From: a virus
Reading direction: 5' to 3' (one strand)
DNA: 39,260 bases
Virus record (IMG/VR): IMGVR_UViG_3300043446_000252
Location: 1-39,260 of that record
Shown: one piece after another, positions 33,324 to 39,246 of the stretch
Layout of the letters: every line of letters starts with the position of its first letter
How positions within the stretch are numbered: position 1 is the first letter of the stretch
Translations under genes and position numbers: made by a program
Notes under the pieces: generated by a model
Database searches by the model: none
Seen by the model: the letters and a program-made list of their open reading frames with translations, nothing else
Told to the model about the DNA's origin: nothing

Positions 33324-33445
33324 CGCTTGGGCTTCAGCAGAGAGTCCGTCGGCATGCACATCCGATAGTAGACATACATCAGAACTCCAACAATCCAAGC
33401 GACAAGGCCGCTGGCAGCGAAAAAGTAAAAGATGAAGTCAATCAT
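33320..33445 (-). CDS. Single-pass membrane micro-protein, 41 aa
   Basis: ATG at 33445 overlaps the upstream stop (ATGA) and its own TGA overlaps the next ATG in the same way. Sequence begins MIDFIFYFFAASGLVAWIVG, continues VLMYVYYRMC and ends with a short basic tail (LLKPKR). One transmembrane helix of about 22 residues followed by a positively charged end predicts N-out/C-in orientation. Double coupling argues for real translation. Function unknown. Confidence 0.65.
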   Translation of the reverse strand: MIDFIFYFFAASGLVAWIVGVLMYVYYRMCMPTDSLLKPKR

Positions 33446-33771
33446 TTGAATAGCTTCTCCGCAGTTCGATTGGTGGCCTCTTGCGAGCGCCAGATCTCCA
33501 CTCTGGCCTGTGCTGCAACCAGATCCCAGCGCAGCTTCTCTTCCTGCTCAACAGCGATGCGCAGGCCATCGAGCAGGGACAGGTATTCGTGGTGAGCATA
33601 GGCCGCAGCCTCGCGCTCTGCAACGGTCTTGCTGGTGTCAGCACGAGACAGTATTGCTTTGAGACTCTTGCGGTACTCCTCCAGATAGATTCGTTCCGCT
33701 CTTGCCTTGGCGTAGGCCGGTGCGTTCTTGAGGATGTAGTCCACTGCCTTGTTCGGATCAATCTGTTCCAT
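33442..33771 (-). CDS. Conserved phage coiled-coil protein, 109 aa
   Basis: Begins MEQIDPNKAVDYILKNAPAY and contains AERIYLEEYRKSLKAILS, then AAAYAHHEYLSLLDGLRIAV and EEKLRWDLVAAQARVEIWRS. The ending ARVEIWRSQEA is highly characteristic of a protein present in many phages with a replication/recombination block; its role is not known. Strong helical pattern, no metal or catalytic motif. Overlaps the nuclease stop by 14 nt and precedes the 41-aa membrane peptide. Confidence 0.75.
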   Translation of the reverse strand: MEQIDPNKAVDYILKNAPAYAKARAERIYLEEYRKSLKAILSRADTSKTVAEREAAAYAHHEYLSLLDGLRIAVEQEEKLRWDLVAAQARVEIWRSQEATNRTAEKLFK

Positions 33772-34231
33772 TCAGCGCCTCCAGTATCGTATTGATTGCT
33801 CGGCCATCTCGGATCATTGCCCCCGTGAACCGGAAGACTCTGAATCCCATCAGCATCGCCTCGTTGTACTTCTCACAGTCCTTCTCGAAACCGGCGCCAG
33901 TGGTATGCCTACCACCTGACCATGTTCCACCTTCCACCTCTACAGCAACACCTTTCAACACCCAACAAAAATCAAATCGCCATCGTCTGGTCGGGTGAAA
34001 CTTGTACTCCATCGTGTAGCCAACGATTCTATGCAGTCGCAACTGAGAGAGCAGATCCAGCTCTAGGTTCGATGCCAGATTCCCTGCTCGCCTCGGTTTC
34101 CCGCGATCCACTGCAGCCGGATGTCCATCTCCAACTTCTCTCGCCTTGCCTTGACTGGCGGGCTTTGCAGAAAGTCTCTCAACCACTGCATCCCAGCCTT
34201 TCCGCGTCGAGTTCTTTCGCTTAGTAACCAT
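33758..34231 (-). CDS. PD-(D/E)xK-type (Vsr/DUF559-like) endonuclease, 157 aa
   Basis: Catalytic-looking core: FHPTRRWRFDF with Asp87, VAVEVEGGTW with Glu98/Glu100, GGRHT with His109, GFEKDCEKYNEAMLMGF (Lys121), and RVFRFTGAMIRDGRA. Together this is the D-ExE-H...K pattern of small Vsr/DUF559-like phage nucleases. The 55 residues before LELDLLSQLRLH overlap the 69-aa gene in another frame. The annotated ATG at 34231 has GAGGTG nearby but at short spacing, so the true start may be later, possibly at a non-ATG codon. A role in recombination or host DNA degradation is possible. Confidence 0.7.
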   Translation of the reverse strand: MVTKRKNSTRKGWDAVVERLSAKPASQGKAREVGDGHPAAVDRGKPRRAGNLASNLELDLLSQLRLHRIVGYTMEYKFHPTRRWRFDFCWVLKGVAVEVEGGTWSGGRHTTGAGFEKDCEKYNEAMLMGFRVFRFTGAMIRDGRAINTILEALNGTD

Positions 34232-34272
34232 CTCACCTCACACCGATGACGGAATTCATCTGAGTCATTCAC
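34063..34272 (-). CDS. Conserved phage protein, 69 aa, GTG start
   Basis: Best start is GTG at 34272, which overlaps the TGA of the 84-aa gene (GTGA). The sequence then reads NDSDEFRHRCEVRWLLSERT, RRGKAGMQWLRDFLQSPPVK and ends DIRLQWIAGNRGEQGIWHRT. The motif RHRCEVRW...VR..LxxPxV..RR..LE.DI..QW..GNRG..G.W is widely conserved in phages; function unknown. The frame is open further upstream, but there it overlaps the 84-aa gene. It overlaps the nuclease N-terminus heavily, so one of the two starts is uncertain. Confidence 0.65.
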   Translation of the reverse strand: MNDSDEFRHRCEVRWLLSERTRRGKAGMQWLRDFLQSPPVKARREKLEMDIRLQWIAGNRGEQGIWHRT

Positions 34273-34523
34273 TTCATACTTTGGCGCTTGATTCTGAGAC
34301 TCTCTTCGATCATCTTGTCCTCCACCATCAGGCAGTTTCGGCACATCTTCCCAGAGGCTGTAGTTTGCAGGTTCCATCGGCTTCCCACTTTCTGTCCGTT
34401 TTTTCTCATCCCACTGACCACCATGCACAAGGTGTCGCCAGTTTCCCTGAATTCATCGATCAGTTGACTCTCGCTTACTATGTGGCTCAGTGACTTTCCC
34501 TTTTGCGTGTGTACTGCATACAT
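34269..34523 (-). CDS. Hypothetical phage protein with CxxC, 84 aa
   Basis: ATG at 34523; sequence MYAVHTQKGKSLSHIVSESQ, then LIDEFRETGDTLCMVVSG, MRKNGQKVGSRWNLQ, and KMCRNCLMVEDKMIEES. A regular small alpha/beta pattern with a CxxC. The same frame stays open upstream to 34790, but that part is Arg/Gly/Pro-rich and coincides with the non-coding block, so I start here. No good ribosome-binding site is visible, which lowers certainty. Confidence 0.5.
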   Translation of the reverse strand: MYAVHTQKGKSLSHIVSESQLIDEFRETGDTLCMVVSGMRKNGQKVGSRWNLQTTASGKMCRNCLMVEDKMIEESLRIKRQSMK

Positions 34524-34847
34524 GGTTGCGCTCGCTCGTTGATTGCTACTTGCTCGGTCTTTCTCTTGGGATAATGCTTCAGCGACAATGCCTTTGAACA
34601 ACCTCGGTGCTTCGCGTAGCCTCAAGTCCAAACCTAACCCACCGGGCGCCCGAAAAAATCGCCTTCGGGCGGCTGTCAGCGGTTTATCTAGACTCGAATG
34701 CCTTAGTGGTCTGATCCACAAACTCCAGCATCCTCCGGGGCGTCCTCTCGGTTCCCGGCTGCTGCCTCCCTCGCAGGAGACAGTGGTCATCGTTTATTGA
34801 GCTGCGACAGCTACAGTTATTCAGGGCTGGGTCATGGCCCCCGCTTG
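34524..34847. other. Non-coding stretch with GC-rich hairpins
   Basis: No convincing gene on either strand. On the minus strand there is a CGCCCGAA / TTCGGGCG inverted repeat around 34648-34672, whose inner part (CGCC-CGAA-GGCG then ATTTTTT) is a possible weak terminator. There is also a small hairpin GTGG-ATCAGA-CCAC near 34710-34723. An open frame of about 90 codons crosses this block and the RNA to its right but has unusual composition. It may be part of the same RNA element. Confidence 0.5.
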
Positions 34848-35002
34848 CCCAAAAGAAAAACCCATCACGGCTGGGCTTCAGGCTGCGGCGGAAGAGAACG
34901 GAGGCACAGCTAAAATTCTCGACAACCGAAGCCCATGCGTGATGGGTCTTGCTGTGCATCTCCGTTCGCGCTTCCGACGCGAGCCTGATTTTTCTCTCAG
35001 AC
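34848..35002 (-). ncRNA. Candidate structured small RNA, about 150 nt
   Basis: Bounded by a good promoter (35009-35037) and a terminator (T5CT4 at 34850-34859 after CCCA...TGGG). Two long complementary pairs are interleaved in order A-B-A'-B' on the minus strand: A 34951-34967 with A' 34896-34910 (15 pairs, 2-nt bulge), and B 34929-34947 with B' 34860-34878 (17 of 19 pairs). This can be a pseudoknot or two alternative folds; B' alone also forms the terminator hairpin. It lies in the gap after the primase stop. C4-type antisense RNAs of phage P1/P4-like elements also act by two interleaved complementary pairs, but I do not claim homology. Confidence 0.65.
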
Positions 35003-35008
35003 AGGGTG

Positions 35009-35037
35009 ATACTAAATTGCTTTTTCCAGCTTGTCAA
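35009..35037 (-). promoter_or_regulatory. Promoter for the structured RNA
   Basis: Minus strand: TTGACA (35032-35037), 17-bp spacer, TAGTAT (35009-35014); start expected near 35002. The spacer contains GAAAAAGCAATT, related to but weaker than the operator family at 31.07, 32.48 and 38.52 kb. It begins 7 nt past the primase stop codon, which points to a separate transcript. Confidence 0.78.
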
Positions 35038-35043
35038 CTACTT

Positions 35044-35859
35044 TTACAACGCCTCCCTCATCAAAGCCACCAGCCCCCAAAGACCCGTGCGCTGGTGCAG
35101 ATCGTTCGCATCCTCGCCCTCGATGGGCGACATCAGCCACGGCAAACCAGTGGCTTCTGCGACCTTCTGGCCAGTCCCAGATCGATCATGGTCGGCGAAC
35201 ACCATCCGGTTCCCACCGATCCTCTCGGCCACATACTGCAAGTTGCCGGCTGAGAAGCAGACCAGCACCGCATCCTGCCGATACATTGATTTCAGCCCCT
35301 CTAGCACCGACAGCCCAGTGGCATAGCCTTCGACCAACCAAGTCCAGTCGGCGATCTTCGGCCCGAGCCGGAACACGGCGCCCTTGGCTCGTCCACCGGG
35401 CATGAACTTCTTCTCGCCCTCCCGGCTTACTGACTGCAAGCTGACAATCGCGTTGGTCTTGTAGTCGCGCATTGGGATCAGCAGGTTGTCGTCCAGAATC
35501 AATCCTGTGGCCTTTGGGAAGCCTTTCTTGACCAAGTAGGCATGACCACCCAGTTCGGCGCTGGAAAGCGCCAGAGCGGCCTTTTTGGCGGCCTGAGCGT
35601 ACTTCCTGTCCTGCTCCCTCTGGGCGGCGTACATGTCCTTGATCTGGCGCTCGCCGACTCGGATTGCCCCGTCTTCCCGCCACGAGGCGAAGTTTTCCAT
35701 CGTCGCCCAGTTCTTGACCACGCCCCGCCGGCCGTCGAACAGGTACGCCCCGTTCTTCTTGCGCGGCTTGTCGATGGTCGATACCCGGTGCCATTTCCCA
35801 TCCTGATACAGCCGGTCAATGATCAGGCCGTTGTTTGCTGCGAAGTCGAGGAAGTTCAT
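35044..35859 (-). CDS. Toprim-domain primase, 271 aa
   Basis: Predicted DNA primase or primase-like replication protein. The N-terminal region (residues 1-75: MNFLDFAANNGLIIDRLYQD, GAYLFDGRRGVVKNWAT, NFASWRED) is a shortened substrate-binding part; no complete CHC2 zinc finger is present. The Toprim domain follows: WTWLVEGYATGLSVLEGL with Glu177-Gly178, VLVCFSAGNLQYVAE, MVFADHDRSGTGQKVAE with Asp223-His-Asp225, and EGEDANDLHQRTG. Its ATG overlaps the helicase stop (ATGA). Helicase plus primase as separate coupled genes suggests the phage initiates its own replication. Confidence 0.85.
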   Translation of the reverse strand: MNFLDFAANNGLIIDRLYQDGKWHRVSTIDKPRKKNGAYLFDGRRGVVKNWATMENFASWREDGAIRVGERQIKDMYAAQREQDRKYAQAAKKAALALSSAELGGHAYLVKKGFPKATGLILDDNLLIPMRDYKTNAIVSLQSVSREGEKKFMPGGRAKGAVFRLGPKIADWTWLVEGYATGLSVLEGLKSMYRQDAVLVCFSAGNLQYVAERIGGNRMVFADHDRSGTGQKVAEATGLPWLMSPIEGEDANDLHQRTGLWGLVALMREAL

Positions 35860-37376
35860 GCTGCCTTCATCCTTCGAGAATACGCCATGAGATTGCTGCG
35901 GACTTTGTTTCGTACCTCATTGCGCGGATAGACCGCGACCTCCGGGGAGTAGCGCGTTGTGGGCCAAACCCCATAGATCGAACGATACTGCGCCAGAGCG
36001 AACTTTTCCGCCGAGAAGTGGTGGCCCTTCTTGATGTCGTTTGCAATCCAACAAAGCTCCCTCCATACGAGCTTCTTGTCGTCCATCCACTTGTTTTCCT
36101 TCACCCGCTTTTTGGATAGATCTACTTCCGACAATCGCCCGTTTCTCATATCGACTCGACTCTTCTGGCCAACGCGCTCTGTGCCGCACGCAGGACAAAT
36201 CCGCTGCGTGTGAACAAAGCCGCAGGAATGGCACTTCGCGTCTTTCTTTTCCTGCTCGGTCTTTTCCTTCCTGACCTTCTTGTCGTACTCAGACGACTTA
36301 AGATCAGACACGCCATGCTCGAACACCTCTTGCGTATCGCCAAGAAAGCGAAGCAGGTTGCCAGCATGATCCAGCCACAGGGCGAACTCCTTGCCCTCGT
36401 GGGATCGCATCACGCGCCCGATCTGCTGGATGTGGCCAGACAGGCTCTTGCGGTACGGCCGCGCTCCGATGCCGACCTTGATGTCGGTCACATCAAATCC
36501 CTTGGCCAAGGCTTCGCATGAGACCAGCCCGATGATCTGCGAGTCAGGACGGCGGAACTCTTCGATCAGTTCCCGGCGCCGCTCACTGCTGCCGTCCAGA
36601 TAGCTGATCTGCTGGAAGTTGTAGCCGCGCTGCTGGAACATCTTGCAAAGCTCGGCTCCATGAGCAACCGTGGCGGAGAAGGCAATCGTCTTGGCAGGGC
36701 CGTCGAAGTATTGATTGGTCTTGCTGATCCATTCCTCAACGACATCGCCAACGATCTTGATGCCGCGCTCTTCCATCTCCTTTTCTTTCCACTCGCCATC
36801 GAACTTGGTCTCGGCGCCAGTCATGTCAATCTCCTTGGCCGCGTAGCACTTGAGCGGCACCAACCACTTCTCATCAATCAGCTTGTTCGTGGTTGTGGAG
36901 TTGACGACACTCGAGAAGATCGTTCCCATGCCCTTGGTGAAGGGCGTTGCAGTCAGACCGATCACGCGAGCCGGCGTGTTCTTGCAATAGTCCAGCACCG
37001 ACTTGTACATGGTGTGGCTCTCATCCCACACAATCAACGAAGGCGCATCGATCTCGCGTCGAGCAAGGGTCTGGGCGCTCACCACCTGAATCGGCTCCCA
37101 CGGGCGATGCCGCCAGTGGTTGGCTTGGATCACACCATGCTTGATGCCGTAGCGATCCAGCGTCATCGAGGTCTGGTCAACGAGCGACACGCGATCACAA
37201 ACGAAGAATGCTCGCGTGCCTTTGTTGAATGCCTCGCCCAACAAATACGCTGCCATCACGGTCTTGCCTGACCCGGTCGGGGCGACCAGCAACTGACACC
37301 GATGCCCCTCCCGGATACCCGTTCTCAGTCGATCAATACAGTCTCTCTGATAGTCTCTTAGTTCATCGAATTTCAT
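35856..37376 (-). CDS. SF2 DNA helicase with C-terminal zinc ribbon, 506 aa
   Basis: ATP-dependent DNA helicase of the DEAD/DEAH (type III restriction/UvrB-like) group. Motifs: LRDYQRDCI at 6-14 (Q-like), I LLVAPTGSGKTVMAAY (Gly35-Thr39), II LIVWDESHTMYKS (Asp118-His121), III LTATPF, motif V region SCEALAKGFDVTDIKVGI, and VI HIQQIGRVMRSHEG. After the helicase core, CHSCGF...CPACGTER is a zinc ribbon, and the C-terminus is basic (RNEVRNKVRSNLMAYSRRMK). It follows the 23-bp palindrome at 37403-37425 and has GAGGAAACC before its ATG. Confidence 0.9.
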   Translation of the reverse strand: MKFDELRDYQRDCIDRLRTGIREGHRCQLLVAPTGSGKTVMAAYLLGEAFNKGTRAFFVCDRVSLVDQTSMTLDRYGIKHGVIQANHWRHRPWEPIQVVSAQTLARREIDAPSLIVWDESHTMYKSVLDYCKNTPARVIGLTATPFTKGMGTIFSSVVNSTTTNKLIDEKWLVPLKCYAAKEIDMTGAETKFDGEWKEKEMEERGIKIVGDVVEEWISKTNQYFDGPAKTIAFSATVAHGAELCKMFQQRGYNFQQISYLDGSSERRRELIEEFRRPDSQIIGLVSCEALAKGFDVTDIKVGIGARPYRKSLSGHIQQIGRVMRSHEGKEFALWLDHAGNLLRFLGDTQEVFEHGVSDLKSSEYDKKVRKEKTEQEKKDAKCHSCGFVHTQRICPACGTERVGQKSRVDMRNGRLSEVDLSKKRVKENKWMDDKKLVWRELCWIANDIKKGHHFSAEKFALAQYRSIYGVWPTTRYSPEVAVYPRNEVRNKVRSNLMAYSRRMKAA

Positions 37377-37402
37377 GGTTTCCTCGGTCTGTCAACAAGA
37401 AA

Positions 37403-37425
37403 AATTGGTCGAAATTGACCAATTT
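37403..37425. promoter_or_regulatory. Second copy of the 23-bp palindrome, upstream of the helicase
   Basis: AATTGGTC / GACCAATT arms around GAAATT, identical over 23 bases to 29667-29689; here the arms extend to 9 bp. On the minus strand the stem is followed by TTTTTCTTG, so this copy could also end transcription after the ParB-like gene, whose stop codon lies at its edge. Identity of the loop as well as the arms favours a protein-binding site. Confidence 0.6.
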
Positions 37426-38245
37426 ATTTTTGCCTCAACGCCTCATTTTCCTTCTCAAGTTTTTTCACTCGCGACGATAAGTAGTTGTTTTGTCTCGTCA
37501 TTTCAGAGCACTTGTTCTGCCACTGGTCTCTGGCCGCCGTCATCGAATTTAAAGCGCGTTGCAGTTTGCGAAGCTCTTCCACTTCCCGGCTTTCCTTGAC
37601 CGCGCTGCACGCAGCCAGCTCTTCAGACAGGGCGATGTAGTTGGTCTCCAGCATCTGGTATTCCTCAAGAGGAACCATCTCCTGACGCGGCGCCTTTGAT
37701 TGCTTTTTCTCTTTTGGCTCTTTGGCTGCTTTCTTCTGCGTCTCAGGATCTTGCTTGGACAGCTTGGCAGCTTCCGTTACCGACATCCTGCCTTGCTTGA
37801 CCGCCTCTTGAACCTCCGGCTCTGCGTTGATGGCTGCCTTGGCCGCCTTCATTGTCGTCATTGATACCTGCGTCAGCTCTGCCGCCTTCTCCAAAGTCAT
37901 GGCCGCAACTTGCAGGCTCTTGCTCGGGCGTCCCGCTGATTCCGACCATTCAGCCAGCTCTGCAAAAATGAACGACCTCTGGCTTGGATTCAGGTGACGA
38001 CGATGCAAGTTCTGCGACAACACGAACGCAACAGGATCTTCTCCATCCCAGTCCGCCATCCGCATCTTTTTCACATTCAACTCAAGACACGCCTTGTACC
38101 GATGCCAGCCGTCAATGATCTTGCCTTGATAGATCAAGATCGGACTCCGGACACCATTCATGTCTATGTCATCAACCAACGCTCTGAATTGCTCATCGCT
38201 CATCGGAGGAAACGCGGAACTCAAGGGATGCTGTGTGTAGCTCAT
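37424..38245 (-). CDS. ParB/Srx-domain protein, 273 aa
   Basis: N-terminal ParB-like domain: MSDEQFRALVDDIDMNG, GKIIDGWHRYKACLELN (the I-DG-HR box at 43-49) and AFVLSQNLHRRHLNPSQRS. A helix-turn-helix follows around 115-140 (EKAAELTQVSMTTMKAAKAA), then RMSVTEAAKLSKQ, a Lys-rich linker, and a C-terminal coiled coil (EVEELRKLQRALNSMTAARD, LSSRVKKLEKENEALRQK). The coiled coil replaces the usual ParB dimer domain. It may be a transcription regulator, nuclease or partition factor; the operon (regulator, helicase, primase) favours regulation or replication. ATG overlaps the regulator's TGA (ATGA). Confidence 0.82.
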   Translation of the reverse strand: MSYTQHPLSSAFPPMSDEQFRALVDDIDMNGVRSPILIYQGKIIDGWHRYKACLELNVKKMRMADWDGEDPVAFVLSQNLHRRHLNPSQRSFIFAELAEWSESAGRPSKSLQVAAMTLEKAAELTQVSMTTMKAAKAAINAEPEVQEAVKQGRMSVTEAAKLSKQDPETQKKAAKEPKEKKQSKAPRQEMVPLEEYQMLETNYIALSEELAACSAVKESREVEELRKLQRALNSMTAARDQWQNKCSEMTRQNNYLSSRVKKLEKENEALRQK

Positions 38246-38487
38246 TTTACTTTCTCCAGTTCAGGCCAAATCTGCGGCCACAGTTTCGGAAACAATGCTT
38301 TTCTCCCTACCCTTCCCTTCGTCGCCACTTCCACCGGGTAGGCCAGCAGAACCAGCTTGTATGGAGGAATTTCCTCCATGTGCTTCCAATCGCTCACAGT
38401 AGACATTGCTGAATAACTCAGCCTTGCCGCCTGCGCCGTACCACCAACCGCATCAATGATGCTGGTCGGCGTGATTTTCTTTGACAT
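38242..38487 (-). CDS. YdaS/Cro-like transcriptional regulator, 81 aa
   Basis: Predicted DNA-binding repressor of the early promoters. Start at ATG 38487 (MSKKITPTSIIDAVGGTAQA) with GGAGG upstream; the longer frame runs through the promoter. Helix-turn-helix: SIIDAVGGTAQAARL then SYSAMSTVSDWKHMEEIPPY. The ending KLVLLAYPVEVATKGRVGRK followed by FPKLWPQIWPEL matches YdaS-family proteins (...TG.RVSR..LRPDL.P). It is encoded at the left edge of the divergent promoter region and is probably autoregulated through the dyad inside it. Confidence 0.85.
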   Translation of the reverse strand: MSKKITPTSIIDAVGGTAQAARLSYSAMSTVSDWKHMEEIPPYKLVLLAYPVEVATKGRVGRKALFPKLWPQIWPELEKVK

Positions 38488-38509
38488 AGACCCTCCGTAA
38501 AAAAAGCAG

Positions 38510-38543
38510 TTGACAGAGTATTCGCTTTTGCGTATCTTGTCAA
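38510..38543. promoter_or_regulatory. Overlapping divergent promoters with shared operator
   Basis: Plus strand: TTGACA (38510-38515), 17 bp, TATCTT (38533-38538), driving the 54-aa gene. Minus strand: TTGACA (38538-38543), 17 bp, TACTCT (38515-38520), driving the regulator. Each -35 touches or adjoins the other's -10. The dyad TATTCGCTTTTGCGTATC (38519-38536) occupies the common spacer. One bound regulator would block both directions, and the two promoters should exclude each other's polymerase. Confidence 0.78.
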
Positions 38544-38579
38544 CCGTTCCCTTCGGGAGCGCGAACTTGGGAGAAGCGA

Positions 38580-38744
38580 ATGGAAAACTGGCAGCAGCAA
38601 GCAATGCAGGAAAGGATGCAGGAACTGATTGAGGCTCTACAGAGAGCCGAGACTGGTAAAGCAAGCGGCGATGATTGGAAGATCATCTATTTTGAGTGTG
38701 GTATCAGGAGAGAAAAAAATGAGCTTAAAAGTATCGGAAACTAA
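38580..38744 (+). CDS. Small early protein, 54 aa
   Basis: ATG at 38580 with GGGAGA five bases upstream, about 35 nt after the expected start of the rightward promoter. Sequence: MENWQQQAMQERMQELIEAL, then QRAETGKASGDDWKIIYFEC, ending LKSIGN. Gln/Glu-rich helix followed by a short basic part. It overlaps the next gene by 26 nt. Not recognised. As the first gene opposite the repressor it occupies the position where many phages place an antirepressor or early regulator, which is inference only. Confidence 0.7.
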   Translation: MENWQQQAMQERMQELIEALQRAETGKASGDDWKIIYFECGIRREKNELKSIGN

Positions 38745-39246
38745 GGGCGACTTCAAGCTGGCGCCGCCGGGCAATCATCTTGCTCGGTGCTATCGAGTAA
38801 TTGATCTGGGCACCCAGAAGACGATCTGGAATGGCAAGCCAAAAGTTTCCAAGAAAGTCCAGATTGTTTGGGAGCTGCATGGCGAAGATGCTGATGGCAA
38901 TCCGTTGACTATGGACGATGGCCGTCCGCTGTCAGTGCAAAAGCGTTTTACTCCAAGCCTTGGGCCGAAGGCCACTTTGCGCTCAGTATTGGTTTCGTGG
39001 CGCGGCCGTCCGTTCACGCCGGAGGAGCTAGAAGGCTTCGAGCTGCAGAACATATTGGGCGCGTGGTGCATGTTGACCCTGACGCACGATACCCGCGACG
39101 GGAAGACCTATTGCAACATCAGCTCTGTGACCGGCGTGCCTTCCACCATCAAGAAAATGGGGCTGCCACAACCCTACAACGAAAACATCTGGTTTGATAT
39201 TGATGAGCCTGACATGGAGGTCTTCAATAGCTTCCCTATTACTTGA
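38719..39246 (+). CDS. Conserved phage replication-module protein, 175 aa
   Basis: Start at ATG 38719 (MSLKVSETKGDFKLAPPGNH) with CAGGAGAG upstream; the longer frame lies inside the 54-aa gene. Contains LARCYRVIDLGTQKTIWNGK, KVQIVWELHGED, RFTPSLGPKATLRSVLVSWR, FTPEELEGFELQNILGAWCM and ENIWFDIDEPDMEVFNSFP. This pattern belongs to a conserved phage protein often encoded with recombination and replication genes and sometimes compared with OB-fold single-strand DNA-binding proteins. The acidic C-terminal tail (DIDEPDMEVF) fits such a role; the assignment is tentative. Confidence 0.75.
   Translation: MSLKVSETKGDFKLAPPGNHLARCYRVIDLGTQKTIWNGKPKVSKKVQIVWELHGEDADGNPLTMDDGRPLSVQKRFTPSLGPKATLRSVLVSWRGRPFTPEELEGFELQNILGAWCMLTLTHDTRDGKTYCNISSVTGVPSTIKKMGLPQPYNENIWFDIDEPDMEVFNSFPIT

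Noticed and set aside
33324-33398. N-terminal extension MDCWSSDVCLLSDV of the 125-aa gene
   Set aside because: It overlaps the membrane micro-protein in another frame, and the ATGA-coupled ATG at 33323 is the natural start.
34684-34975. Approximately 90-aa frame beginning MHSKTHHAWASVVENF across the structured RNA
   Set aside because: Composition (Cys/Ser/Arg-rich) is unlike other proteins here, no domain is seen, and the same DNA has a promoter, long complementary arms and a terminator. RNA function is the better explanation, though translation is not excluded.
29622-35043. tRNA or integration (att) site in the intergenic gaps
   Set aside because: No cloverleaf with anticodon stem and T-loop sequence and no integrase gene were found.
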